DNA of 47,581 nt, taken from positions 1 to 47,581 of the forward strand of contig JAPYUT010000030.1 of assembly GCA_029940475.1 (NCBI GenBank). The letters are read 5' to 3'. The stretch comes from Verrucomicrobiales bacterium. GTDB taxonomy: Bacteria; Verrucomicrobiota; Verrucomicrobiia; Verrucomicrobiales; DEV007. Shown one piece after another: positions 1-8,238 of this stretch. The notes beneath the pieces were generated by a model that was not told where the DNA came from, did not search any database, and was given only the letters and a program-made list of their open reading frames with translations. Both the position numbers and the translations under genes were made by a program. Position 1 is the stretch's first letter, and each line of letters starts with the position of its first letter.

Positions 1-1180
1 GGTAAAAGGTCCATTCCTCCATCGGTTCAGGCATCTGCGTGACATCAAAGCGAAGGTGGTGCGGTTCATCCCAGATTGTGATGGGCTCGACAAAGGCCCC
101 GGTTGAAAACACGCAATGCCTTACCGCGCCAACCCCGGCGCCCTTGATTTCCGCGCGCAGCGGATAGGCAAGTCCGGTCCTGAATATCCAGTCCTCCACC
201 GGCGGCAGTTCACTGAAGGAGACGACGTTCTGCCAGACTACCTCGACAGGCGCGTCAATCTCGACGGTGGATGTCACCGCGAACCGGACAGGCTGCGGGG
301 ACTCCAACTTCTCAAAACCCATCAACGGCAGCAGCGCCAGCAAGAGGATGGGTGTTACCCGGTTGGAGTAATAACTCGCCTGCATGAAGTAACCCACGAC
401 ACCACCAAGGATGGCAAGTGGCACCGTCAGGAACATCGCCATCATCAAACAAATGAGTCCCTCGATGGCAAAGAGCAAAATGCATGCCCCGCAGAGGGCG
501 CAGGCAGTACTCGACACTGCCATGCACTGCCCAAAAGAGCGCCGCTCATGAATACAGCGGATCAGGACTGAAGTCATGCCCAGCACAAAGGGGATGCCCA
601 CAAACAGGCCCCATCCATAGCTGCTTATTACCTGCACGCTCGCCAGCAGCAGCAGCAGGCACAGCAGAGCCGAGACCCAGATGGAGAAAAAGAAATTAGC
701 CCTGGGTGCCTGCGGCACCACGCGTTTCAGGAAGGACGGGGGAGAAATTTCAGAAGCGTTTTCCTCATCGCCTTTTTTCGGTAAAAAGGACAACATCGCG
801 AAGAACAGCAGGTTGATAAACGGCACAAAGAACAAGGCCGCCAGGAAGGAGGGGACCCCGATGGAACGAAGACGTTTCACGGTGAGGATCACGCCCACGT
901 AAATAAACGGCAGGGCAGTGCCTAGCAGCAACAGTAAAAAAGCCTCCCGCTTCAGCTCCAACACCATGCCGGCAAATTCCATCCCCGGGAACAGGTATTC
1001 CGTCCCCGGAAACAGGTATTGGTAGGGCATCCACCTGGCATCAAAGAAATAAGCCCCCAGCAGGCGATCGATATTCCACTTGATAATAAACAGCACCAGG
1101 CCTGATAAGGCATAGAAACCCCGGTCCACCTGACCTTTCCAGGAAAAAATCCGGCTCCAGAATGATTGCAGCTTGTCCAT
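1..1180 (-). CDS. Membrane protein with DUF805-like N-terminus and C-terminal SRPBCC-like domain (3' end cut by window)
   Basis: The frame is open from an ATG at 1180 to the left edge, giving about 393 residues without a stop. The first ~140 residues are hydrophobic and resemble DUF805 membrane proteins: a GQVDRGFY start followed later by an RLRSIG motif before another membrane span. Several more membrane segments follow to about residue 300. From the stretch TVEIDAPVEVVW onward the protein resembles the START/SRPBCC (polyketide cyclase-like) fold, including the WDEPHHLRF strand pair, and it leaves the window inside that domain. Such domains bind hydrophobic ligands, but no ligand can be named. 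It lies 91 bp downstream of the symporter gene on the same strand, so co-transcription is possible. Family assignments come from motif resemblance only. Confidence 0.75.
   Translation of the reverse strand, partial: MDKLQSFWSRIFSWKGQVDRGFYALSGLVLFIIKWNIDRLLGAYFFDARWMPYQYLFPGTEYLFPGMEFAGMVLELKREAFLLLLLGTALPFIYVGVILTVKRLRSIGVPSFLAALFFVPFINLLFFAMLSFLPKKGDEENASEISPPSFLKRVVPQAPRANFFFSIWVSALLCLLLLLASVQVISSYGWGLFVGIPFVLGMTSVLIRCIHERRSFGQCMAVSSTACALCGACILLFAIEGLICLMMAMFLTVPLAILGGVVGYFMQASYYSNRVTPILLLALLPLMGFEKLESPQPVRFAVTSTVEIDAPVEVVWQNVVSFSELPPVEDWIFRTGLAYPLRAEIKGAGVGAVRHCVFSTGAFVEPITIWDEPHHLRFDVTQMPEPMEEWTFY
979..1020. repeat. 21-bp in-frame tandem duplication
   Basis: Two adjacent 21-bp units (979-999 and 1000-1020) match at 19 of 21 bases. 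On the coding (minus) strand they give the doubled heptapeptide YLFPGTE / YLFPGME in the membrane protein. The unit is a multiple of three, so the reading frame is kept. It is most simply a recent slippage duplication in a loop between membrane segments. Confidence 0.85.
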
Positions 1181-1271
1181 AAACCTACCCGGAACCATAG
1201 CAGAACATTTCCTGTTTCAGGAAAATTTTTCCTGCTCTCAACCGCCCTGCAGACCCCGCTAAAATCTTACA

Positions 1272-3953
1272 TTACTTGCGCAGCGAATGCACAGTGAGTC
1301 CCTCGGTATCACTGCGACCGGGGAAAAAATGACTCGCCAGCAACCCGATGACAAAGCAGCTGCTCACCGAGGCAAAGGGATAGAAATAACCCGCTACGTC
1401 AGTGCCCTTCCAGACCCAGAGAACCACCGCAGTGCCTCCGGCACAGCCGATCAGCGCCCCGGTGGCATTGGCCCTTCTGCTGAGGACTCCCAGCAGGAAA
1501 AGCCCGCCCAGCATGCCCATGATCAAGCCCACGATCTTGATGAACTCATCAAAGAGTGACTTGATGTCCGGGTTGATGAACACCAGCCCGAAGGTGGTTC
1601 CCAGGATCCCCATGACAACAGTCAGGATCCGCGCCGCACGCAGGTAGCCGCGGTCACTGTCGCAGACATTCATGGGTTTGAGAAAATCAGTGACCAGTGT
1701 AGTCGCCGTGGAGTTCATACTGGTGGACACCGTCGACTGGGCAGCCGCGAAGATGCCGGCGACAATCAATCCCGCCAGGCCCACGGGCATCTCGCGTGCG
1801 ATGAAGAGCGGGAATACCTGGTCGGTGGTCATGGTGGGATCCAGCCTCGATGGATGGGATTGATAAAAAGCGAACAGGGCTGAACCAATCCCAAAGAACA
1901 GGATACTGGCGAGCACACTGAGAACGGCATTGGTCCAGATCGAGCGTGCGGCCATCTTCTGGTCCGGTGTGGTCATGTAGCGCTGAACGACCGCCTGATC
2001 CGCAGTGTATCCCGAGACATTCTGGGCCAGGGCACCGAGGATAATCACCCAGATGGCCACCTGCGTGCTGGTGATGTCCCAGGTAAAGTTCGCCATACGG
2101 AACTTCTCCGCCTCCCCCGCCTTCGAGAGAAAACCGCTGAATCCGCCCTCAACGCCCCCGATAAGGAGGCAGAACGCGATCACTCCACCACCCAGCAGCA
2201 CCACGGTCTGGATCGTGTCGGTCCAGATCACCGCCGATATGCCTCCCATCGTGCAATAAAGAATACTCAATACTCCCATCAACACCACTGACTGGCCCGG
2301 GGTGAGCGGCGTTGCCGCGGAAAGGGCCAACCCGGTCAGCGACATCACCACTGCCATGCGGAAAACATGGAACAAGGTGAAAAAACCGCTGCCCAGCATC
2401 CTCACCGGCCGGCTGAAGCGCTTCTCGAGATATTCGTAGGCGCTGGTCGCGTCGATCCTGCGATAAAACGGCAATGCCACGTACACCGCGACAAATGCCA
2501 CCACCGGAATCATCATGCTCCCCAGGAAGTAGACCCAATTGGTTGCGTATGCCTTGCTGGGCAGGCCGGTGAAGGTCAGCGAGCTGAGCATGGTGGCAAA
2601 GATGCTGCACCCCGCCGCCCACCAGACCATGCGCTTGCCACCGCGAAAAAAATCATCAGTTCCCCTGCTGCGACGGGCAAAATACACACCAACACCAACC
2701 ATCAGCAGCAGGTAAAGCCCGAGGACGATATAATTGATCGTGCCGAAATCCTTGACCCTCGGCTGCGGTGTCACCTTCCAGAGCTTCGGCGAGCGAACCC
2801 GCGGGCGCACCTCACCACTGGCGATGATGATCGAGTCCCCCCAGCGCACCGGGACCGTGGTGACATGGTTGGCGGGACTGCTGCCACCCTCAATCCAGGT
2901 ATCGGTGATGGTGTGGTAGAGGTAGGTCTTCCTCGGGAAACCGGGATGATCATCCTTCAACTCGTCAGCCTTTCCCCACAACGCGCCATCTGATCCCCCC
3001 AGCACAACAATGTGGCTCTGGCCATAGTCGATTGCCGTCCCGGCCATCAGTGGCTTGTCGGTGCCGGTCCGGGCACGCCAGCTCCTGCTGCGCGGGTTGT
3101 ATTCCCAGACATCGGAAAGAAAATCAACCGTATCAGCCTCCTCGCGCCGGCCGCCAATCACGTAGACGCAGTCATCAAAGCCGTTGTGCTGGGCAGCCAC
3201 CTGAACAAAGGCGCGGGTTGACCAGGGAACATCCGCTACAACCTGCCATTGGGCTTGCCCACCGGCACTTAAGTCCAGTGACCACACCTTGTTTGTCGCA
3301 CTTGCAAGCTGCTTGCCCTGCTGGCCGCCAACCAGGTAGACCACTTCACCCACCAGTGCTGCCGCCCCGTAGGCAACCGGGACCGGCAGCGGCGGAAAAT
3401 CCCTGCGCTCAATCTTTTCCGCCTCCTTGTCCCAGGACAGCATGAACACGTCCGGGTAAACCTCCCCTGCATCATCACCACCAATACAGAGCACCCCATT
3501 CTTGGTCGAAACACTGGCCCCATAGGCCAGGGGGCGGGGAAGTTTTCCGCCGTCCAGCCAGCGGTAGGGCGAGGCCGGTGGTGAACTGGGCAGGATATAG
3601 CCCTCTGGCACATCCCTTACCAGCACATAGATTTTGTCATGCCACACCTTGTCCGTCTCCCACAGCGGCTTGCCCGGGAAGTTTGCCCCACCGGCAACAA
3701 TCAGCGCATCGTTGTGCACTCCGACAAACGGGCCGGCAACACCTGGATTCTCCGCCTGTCCCTCAAGCGCGGGCAGTTCCGGCAGGGAATCCCATTGCAG
3801 GGCTTTATCTGCCGCAACGGCATTGGCACACAAGCCAAGTAAAATGGAAATGAACAGCAAGAATTGTTTCACCAATTTAAACGTGCCAAAATTAGCCACC
3901 CAAGGCGACGAAAATTTCTTCAACCGCAATACCGCACCAAAAACAACACTCAA
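1272..3953 (-). CDS. Kelch (cyclically permuted mutarotase-like) domain fused to a sodium/solute symporter
   Basis: Residues ~50-395 form a kelch propeller of the NanM/cyclically permuted mutarotase type, with the GVAGPFVGVHNDALIVAGG start and a VWHDKIYVL strand. Residues ~400-890 form an SSS-family Na+/solute symporter with about a dozen membrane segments. The likely role is to equilibrate sugar anomers (perhaps sialic acid or a related sugar) outside the membrane and feed them to the transporter. The longest frame begins at a TTG (3953) that overlaps the upstream stop as TTGA, but this gives a 46-residue leader. A GTG at 3872 starts directly at a compact signal sequence (VKQFLLFISILLG...ANAVAA) and is the more natural start. 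Neither start has a well-spaced Shine-Dalgarno; the AGGAGG next to the TTG is only 1 nt away. The substrate is inferred. Confidence 0.9.
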   Translation of the reverse strand: MSVVFGAVLRLKKFSSPWVANFGTFKLVKQFLLFISILLGLCANAVAADKALQWDSLPELPALEGQAENPGVAGPFVGVHNDALIVAGGANFPGKPLWETDKVWHDKIYVLVRDVPEGYILPSSPPASPYRWLDGGKLPRPLAYGASVSTKNGVLCIGGDDAGEVYPDVFMLSWDKEAEKIERRDFPPLPVPVAYGAAALVGEVVYLVGGQQGKQLASATNKVWSLDLSAGGQAQWQVVADVPWSTRAFVQVAAQHNGFDDCVYVIGGRREEADTVDFLSDVWEYNPRSRSWRARTGTDKPLMAGTAIDYGQSHIVVLGGSDGALWGKADELKDDHPGFPRKTYLYHTITDTWIEGGSSPANHVTTVPVRWGDSIIIASGEVRPRVRSPKLWKVTPQPRVKDFGTINYIVLGLYLLLMVGVGVYFARRSRGTDDFFRGGKRMVWWAAGCSIFATMLSSLTFTGLPSKAYATNWVYFLGSMMIPVVAFVAVYVALPFYRRIDATSAYEYLEKRFSRPVRMLGSGFFTLFHVFRMAVVMSLTGLALSAATPLTPGQSVVLMGVLSILYCTMGGISAVIWTDTIQTVVLLGGGVIAFCLLIGGVEGGFSGFLSKAGEAEKFRMANFTWDITSTQVAIWVIILGALAQNVSGYTADQAVVQRYMTTPDQKMAARSIWTNAVLSVLASILFFGIGSALFAFYQSHPSRLDPTMTTDQVFPLFIAREMPVGLAGLIVAGIFAAAQSTVSTSMNSTATTLVTDFLKPMNVCDSDRGYLRAARILTVVMGILGTTFGLVFINPDIKSLFDEFIKIVGLIMGMLGGLFLLGVLSRRANATGALIGCAGGTAVVLWVWKGTDVAGYFYPFASVSSCFVIGLLASHFFPGRSDTEGLTVHSLRK

Positions 3954-4321
3954 CCCTCCTGGTTACGCATGAAATCGGCTGTCTGCGCAAAGAAATCCGT
4001 CAGCAGTCCGGCCGCCGGGTCGGTAATGGCCTGCTCAGCCATCGCCTCTCCCATCAATTGCAGCCAGCGGTCGCGCTCAGCCTCACCAATCCGAAACGGC
4101 ATGTGGCGCATGCGCAGGCGCGGATGGCCCCGCTCCTCAATGTATTTTTGCGACCCGCCACAACGGTAGAGCAGGAAATCGGCAAGGCGCTCCTGCGCAC
4201 CCTGCCAGTCTGATTCCGAATACATGGGGGCAAGCAGGTCATCCTCCCTCACCCTGCGGTAAAACGCCGCGACAAGCTCACGCAGCTCCACCTCACCAAG
4301 CTGTTCATGGACTTCATTCAT
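3950..4321 (-). CDS. Truncated haemoglobin, group II-like
   Basis: From the ATG at 4321 the product is 123 residues, the usual size for a 2-on-2 globin. Visible landmarks are the FY pair on helix B (F20-Y21), the GHPRLRMRH stretch with H73 as the expected proximal haem ligand, the following MPF, and W86 at the position of the conserved group II G8 tryptophan. The protein should bind haem and handle O2, NO or peroxide in the cytoplasm. The frame stays open upstream to 4402, but the extra 27 residues match nothing in the family. The stop TGA overlaps the TTG that opens the kelch-symporter frame, so the two may be translationally coupled. Nothing in the sequence links the two functions. Confidence 0.85.
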   Translation of the reverse strand: MNEVHEQLGEVELRELVAAFYRRVREDDLLAPMYSESDWQGAQERLADFLLYRCGGSQKYIEERGHPRLRMRHMPFRIGEAERDRWLQLMGEAMAEQAITDPAAGLLTDFFAQTADFMRNQEG

Positions 4322-4417
4322 CGTGTGGGCAAGGTGACACGAAGATGCCCGGCAATCCAGAGGATGTGCGATTAATATCAAGGTGGAGATCGCTAGCCGC
4401 ATTTTTAAGCCCCTTGC

Positions 4418-4446
4418 TTGACGTTCGTTTGAAGGGTGCGTAGAAT
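4418..4446 (+). promoter_or_regulatory. Sigma70-type promoter for tRNA-Ser
   Basis: TTGACG (4418-4423) and TAGAAT (4441-4446) are separated by exactly 17 bp. A start near 4453 would lie about 30 bp before the mature tRNA 5' end. Both boxes match the consensus at five of six bases, making this the best promoter seen in the window. Confidence 0.65.
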
Positions 4447-4483
4447 CGCAGGCCTTGGGTTTTTTGCGACCGTTAACGCATCA

Positions 4484-4572
4484 GGAAGGGTGGCTGAGTC
4501 CGGTTTAAGGCGCTTGATTCGAAATCAAGTGTAGGGGCAACTCTACCGTGGGTTCGAATCCCACCCCTTCCG
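4484..4572 (+). tRNA. tRNA-Ser (anticodon CGA)
   Basis: The 89-nt gene folds as a class II tRNA. The acceptor stem is GGAAGGG (4484-4490) with CCCTTCC (4565-4571) and discriminator G at 4572. The anticodon stem CTTGA/TCAAG encloses the loop TTCGAAA, whose anticodon CGA reads UCG. A long variable arm closes with GTAG/CTAC. The T arm is GTGGG-TTCGAAT-CCCAC (4548-4564). The 3' CCA is not encoded. A well-placed promoter lies upstream, and a partial copy of the 3' portion lies 589 bp downstream. Confidence 0.95.
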
Positions 4573-4938
4573 CTTTTTTTTACAAGGGTTTTGGGCACTT
4601 CTGTTAACAACACCAACTCTTCGTGAAGCCCGTTTAATGCCCTGCGATCATTTGGGCTGTGACCTTTGATACCATTCACTGCACCGAATTTTTCAGAGCA
4701 GGGTTACTTTTTATAAGATATGAATATTTTGCTCTACTTTGGTGTGATGGGCCTTGCGGATCCACCCAAGAAGAACAAGAGGGATCGCAAAGAAAACAGA
4801 ATCACCGATTAACCACTTTCTTCTCTTGTTGTTTTTTTCGCACTTCCCCAACCCCATTAATATTACAATTAATGCAACTGAGGGATCGAGTGCCGCACGG
4901 CATTAAATGAGTTGTGTTGCTTAAAAGCATATCCTCAA

Positions 4939-5049
4939 CCACATTGAGAGTGGCGGGGGCCTGACTCGCAGTTCACGCTGTGGGTTCCCTGCTAAATGAT
5001 GAAAGTCATTATGGGTCGTTAGTCCATGGTCGGACCAACGGCCCTTTTT
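4939..5049 (+). ncRNA. Candidate structured RNA: four hairpins ending in a terminator
   Basis: Four stem-loops can be folded in order on the plus strand: CCAC/GTGG (4939-4953); a 9-bp stem GACTCGCAG/CTGTGGGTT with G-U pairs (4963-4986); AATGA/TCATT (4995-5010); and a 13-bp terminal stem (5013-5044) followed by T5. The spacing is compact and no open frame crosses the region. It does not match 6S RNA, tmRNA or a riboswitch class I can recall. It may be a small RNA or an untranslated leader remnant. No promoter was assigned. Confidence 0.35.
5013..5049 (+). terminator. Rho-independent terminator
   Basis: GGGTCGTTAGTCC (5013-5025) pairs with GGACCAACGGCCC (5032-5044), with one wobble and one mismatch, and is followed directly by TTTTT (5045-5049). 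It would end a rightward transcript arriving from the tRNA-Ser side or from the hairpin region. Confidence 0.65.
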
Positions 5050-5107
5050 ATTAAGGTTATCTGCTTCCTAACCAATTCATTCCCGCGCTAACCCTATAAT
5101 ACCCTCC

Positions 5108-5162
5108 TCGAAATCAAGTGCAGGGGCAACTCTACCGTGGGTTCGAATCCCATCCCTTCCGC
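5108..5162 (+). pseudogene. Partial tRNA-Ser copy (3' portion only), att-like direct repeat
   Basis: This 55-bp stretch matches 4519-4573 at 53 of 55 positions, from the anticodon loop to just past the discriminator base. The differences are 4532 T versus C (which weakens the variable-arm stem) and 4564 C versus T (which leaves a G-U pair in the T arm). The 5' half of the tRNA (acceptor 5' strand, D arm and anticodon-stem 5' strand) is missing, so it cannot be a functional tRNA. Duplication of a tRNA 3' end is the usual scar of site-specific integration, though an ordinary local duplication cannot be excluded. Confidence 0.85.
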
Positions 5163-5245
5163 CATTATCTTCCTGGATCCTCCCGGACATCAGGTCAGTA
5201 AATGTTTGAGAAATTAATTTTTTAGGGAATAATTGATGACGAAGA

Positions 5246-6655
5246 ATGCTGCGAATATCGGACACCAAGGCCGCGCACACCTGTGAGGGATTCATGCGCC
5301 GGGATTTCCTGCGCATCGGTGCCCTGGGAGCCATGGGACTGACACTTCCTGATCTCCTGCGTGCGCGTGCCGAGACATCCTCCCCGCTGCACGGGATTGT
5401 CCGGGACCGTTCGGTGGTTTTCCTTTTCCTCAACGGCGGCCCGTCACACATCGAGTCATTCGACCCGAAGATGGACGCGCCCTCCGAGGTGCGCTCAATC
5501 TTCGGCGAGGTGAAGACAAAACTTCCCGGCATCACCTTCGGTTCACACTTCCCGCAAATGGCGGCCAGGGCGGATCAATTTTCCATCGTGCGTTCCTACG
5601 GCAGTGGAAACTCAGGCCACACCTACCAGAAGGTTGCCAGTGGAGACAATCCAACCAAGGCGGCAATGGGTGCAATCTACTCGCGCATCGCCGGCACCAA
5701 TGACCCGAGCCACGGGCTGCCCAACAATGTCCTGGTGGTGCCCGAGGCGGTAAACGAAGAATTAAAACTGGGAAGCAACTTTGAGACCAAGGCCCTGCCG
5801 ACACTTACCGACCCCGGTGAAATCGGCAGCAGCCACAGGGCCTTCAACCCGCAAGGGGGCGGCAATCTCAAGCAAGACATGGAACTCAAGCTTTCCCCTG
5901 AGCGCTTTGAGGACCGCCGCAGCCTGCTCAATCACCTCGACCAGCTCAAGCGCTCTGCCGATGAGGGAGCTCTGGAAGGAACTGACCGTTATCAGCAGCA
6001 GGCATTCGACATCGTCACCGGTGCTGCTGCTGATGCCTTTGACATCAGCAGGGAGGATCCGCGCACCGTTGCCCGCTATGACACCAGCAAGCTCTTCGAC
6101 ATCAGGGAAGTGACCCGCTGGCATGACATGGCCCGGGCATCCAACATGCTGGGCAAACAGATGCTGATGGCGCGCCGCCTGTGCGAGGCCGGGTGTGGAT
6201 TTGTCACTGTCAGCGACTGCGGCTGGGATCACCACAGCAACAACAACAGCCCGAAGGGGCTCGGCGGCTTCTCCTGGCTGGCCCCGCAGGTCGACCATGC
6301 GGTATCCGCCTTCATTGATGATGTGCGTGAACGGGGCCTGGAGGAAAAAATCCTCCTGGTCGTCACCGGCGAGATGGGGAGGACCCCGAAAATCAACAAG
6401 AACGGCGGCCGTGAGCATTATGGGGAGCTCACCCCGCTGGTTTTCTTCGGCGGTGGCCTGAAAATGGGGCAGGTGGTCGGCGCCTCAGACAACCACGCCA
6501 CGCGTGCGCTCACCACCGCCTACCGTCCACAGCACATGATGGCAACCATCATGCATTCCCTCTTTGATATTGGTGAGTTGCGCCTTGCCCAGAACCTTCC
6601 CGGCAACCTTAAGGACGCCATTACCGAAGGCAAGCCGATCAGGGAGTTGATCTAG
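5246..6655 (+). CDS. DUF1501 family protein with Tat signal
   Basis: The 469-residue product starts with the family's usual leader: a short N-terminus, a C-E-G turn and then RRDFLRIGALG, a twin-arginine signal that should send the folded protein across the cytoplasmic membrane. The NGGPSHIESFDPK motif near residue 65 and the GEMGRTPKIN and HYGELTP motifs near the end are typical of DUF1501, which has an alkaline phosphatase/sulfatase-like fold; its biochemical role is not established. I kept the start at 5246 because homologues carry the same pre-twin-arginine extension; an ATG at 5294 immediately before RR is the alternative. In these phyla the gene is often paired with a DUF1549/DUF1553 cytochrome-like gene, but none is adjacent here. 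Confidence 0.9.
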   Translation: MLRISDTKAAHTCEGFMRRDFLRIGALGAMGLTLPDLLRARAETSSPLHGIVRDRSVVFLFLNGGPSHIESFDPKMDAPSEVRSIFGEVKTKLPGITFGSHFPQMAARADQFSIVRSYGSGNSGHTYQKVASGDNPTKAAMGAIYSRIAGTNDPSHGLPNNVLVVPEAVNEELKLGSNFETKALPTLTDPGEIGSSHRAFNPQGGGNLKQDMELKLSPERFEDRRSLLNHLDQLKRSADEGALEGTDRYQQQAFDIVTGAAADAFDISREDPRTVARYDTSKLFDIREVTRWHDMARASNMLGKQMLMARRLCEAGCGFVTVSDCGWDHHSNNNSPKGLGGFSWLAPQVDHAVSAFIDDVRERGLEEKILLVVTGEMGRTPKINKNGGREHYGELTPLVFFGGGLKMGQVVGASDNHATRALTTAYRPQHMMATIMHSLFDIGELRLAQNLPGNLKDAITEGKPIRELI

Positions 6656-6704
6656 GATAGCGGCCGGGGCCTGGATCTATTGAGCCACTGCGGGCACCCC
6701 CCGG

Positions 6705-8153
6705 TTAACCGCTGTTGCGCTCCACCTCATAGCCCTCAGCGCTATCCTTGATGACCCAGCCGGCGGCAGCCAGTTCATCACGAAGACGATCGGCCTCTGC
6801 CCAGTTGCTTTCCTGCTTGGCTGCCCAGCGCTGCTGCGCCAACTGCGCAATTTCACCGGGAACATCGACAGCGTTGTCCTCCGCCGCATCCGGCCCGGGG
6901 AGTATCCACCCGAAAGCGTGCACAATCACCGCCAACCCGGTGCGGGCGGTGTCCATCTCGCCGGCATTGAGCGATCCCGCCGCCGCCGCCTTCTCAAGGG
7001 GCTTGAGGACAGTGAACAATTGCCCAAGGGCAGCCGGGGTATTGAGATCCTCCAGGAGCGCATCCCACACCGGAACAAAAGGACCCAGTCCAAGCCCGGC
7101 GGAAGCGGCCCTGAGGCAAAGTTCCCGGTAATCCGGGAGCCCGTCACCAAGGGCGTTCACAAACCGGGCAATACGCTGCAGGTTTCCACGCGCCTCCTGC
7201 AGGCGCGCCAGGCTGAAGTTGATCTTGGTGTGGCAGGAACCCGCAAGCAGGGCGTAACGTAATTCTCCGGGACCGAAACCGCGCTCAATGATATCGGAAA
7301 GCGTATAGAGATTGCCAAGACTCTTGCTCATCTTCCTGCCATCAACCATCAGGTGCTCATTGTGAAACCAGTGGCGCGCGAAGATCTTCCCGGTTGCCGC
7401 CTCGCTCTGCGCAATCTCGTTCTCATGATGCGGAAAACACAGGTCAACCCCGCCGGCATGAAGGTCGAAAGACTCGCCGAGATATTTCATCCCCATTGCA
7501 CTGCACTCAAGATGCCATCCCGGGCGACCCTGCCCCCACGGGCTTTCCCAGAAATTCTCACCGTCCGCGGGCTTGCGGGTTTTCCACAGCACAAAATCGG
7601 ATACGTTGTCCTTGTCGTATTCGTCGGCGTCATTCGTGCTTTCTGCTGCCCCCGCTTTCAACTCCCTCTTGTCCAGTCGTGAAAGCCTGCCATAGGGGGG
7701 GTAGGAGGAAACCTTGAAATAAACCGAGCCGTCCTCCGAGTGGTAGGCGTTTCCCTTGGAAAGAAGATTCTCGATCAGGTCAATCTGTTCCGGTATATGG
7801 TCAACCGCACCGGGCTCAACATGTGGCTGGAGCATGTTCAGGGCATCCGCATCCTCGTGGAAACGCGCAGTCCATCCCGCAGCGAACGCGGGCAGGGCAA
7901 TCCCGGCAGCCTGTGACTCCCGGATGGTCTTGTCATCAACATCGGTAACATTACGCACATGACGGGTTTTCAGACCGGAGAGCTCAACAACACGGCGCAA
8001 CAGGTCCTGCACAAGAAAAGTACGAAAGTTCCCGATATGGGCAGGCCCGTAAACAGTCGGCCCGCAACAGTAGAAGCGAAACACTTCCCCCTCAGAAGGA
8101 AAAATCTCCTGGCGTTCGCGGGTAAGGGTATCGTGGAGGCTAAGGAGCTTCAT
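6705..8153 (-). CDS. cysS: Cysteinyl-tRNA synthetase
   Basis: A class I aminoacyl-tRNA synthetase that charges tRNA-Cys in the cytoplasm. The HIGH motif is HIGN (residues 39-42), preceded by the YCCGPTVYGPAH signature with its zinc-ligand cysteine. The second zinc cluster lies around WHLECSAM and CFPHHENE. The KMSKS loop is intact as DGRKMSKSLGN near residue 275. At 482 residues it is close to the usual length and complete. It converges on the DUF1501 gene and stands alone, with no cysE or other cysteine gene beside it. No clear Shine-Dalgarno precedes the ATG. Confidence 0.97.
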   Translation of the reverse strand: MKLLSLHDTLTRERQEIFPSEGEVFRFYCCGPTVYGPAHIGNFRTFLVQDLLRRVVELSGLKTRHVRNVTDVDDKTIRESQAAGIALPAFAAGWTARFHEDADALNMLQPHVEPGAVDHIPEQIDLIENLLSKGNAYHSEDGSVYFKVSSYPPYGRLSRLDKRELKAGAAESTNDADEYDKDNVSDFVLWKTRKPADGENFWESPWGQGRPGWHLECSAMGMKYLGESFDLHAGGVDLCFPHHENEIAQSEAATGKIFARHWFHNEHLMVDGRKMSKSLGNLYTLSDIIERGFGPGELRYALLAGSCHTKINFSLARLQEARGNLQRIARFVNALGDGLPDYRELCLRAASAGLGLGPFVPVWDALLEDLNTPAALGQLFTVLKPLEKAAAAGSLNAGEMDTARTGLAVIVHAFGWILPGPDAAEDNAVDVPGEIAQLAQQRWAAKQESNWAEADRLRDELAAAGWVIKDSAEGYEVERNSG

Positions 8154-8238
8154 GACAACCGTTCCAAAAAGGACGGGAAGCGAATCCTTCCACGGCCTGT
8201 GCTGAACATCAAGGATGGAGGCTGTTCAAAGTCCCGAC

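Larger units (their letters stand above)
4574..5107. other. 534-bp segment between tRNA-Ser and its partial 3' copy
   Basis: No convincing protein gene is present here. The segment looks AT-richer than its surroundings. The only frames are short, and the longest minus-strand one runs back through the tRNA. A 21-codon frame at 4747-4812 encodes a very basic peptide but has no ribosome-binding site. The right part (4939-5049) holds a string of hairpins ending in a terminator, listed separately. Being bounded by direct repeats of the tRNA 3' end, the segment is laid out like a decayed remnant of an element integrated at a tRNA gene, although no integrase gene remains. Confidence 0.45.

Noticed and set aside
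116..571. 151-codon plus-strand frame at the left edge
   Set aside because: It is antisense to the membrane/SRPBCC gene, whose protein has coherent domains; the plus-frame product is low-complexity and unlike any family.
4747..4812. 21-codon basic peptide frame next to tRNA-Ser
   Set aside because: No Shine-Dalgarno, no promoter, and too short to separate from chance.
5762..6418. 218-codon minus-strand frame
   Set aside because: Antisense to the DUF1501 gene and without a recognisable domain or signal.
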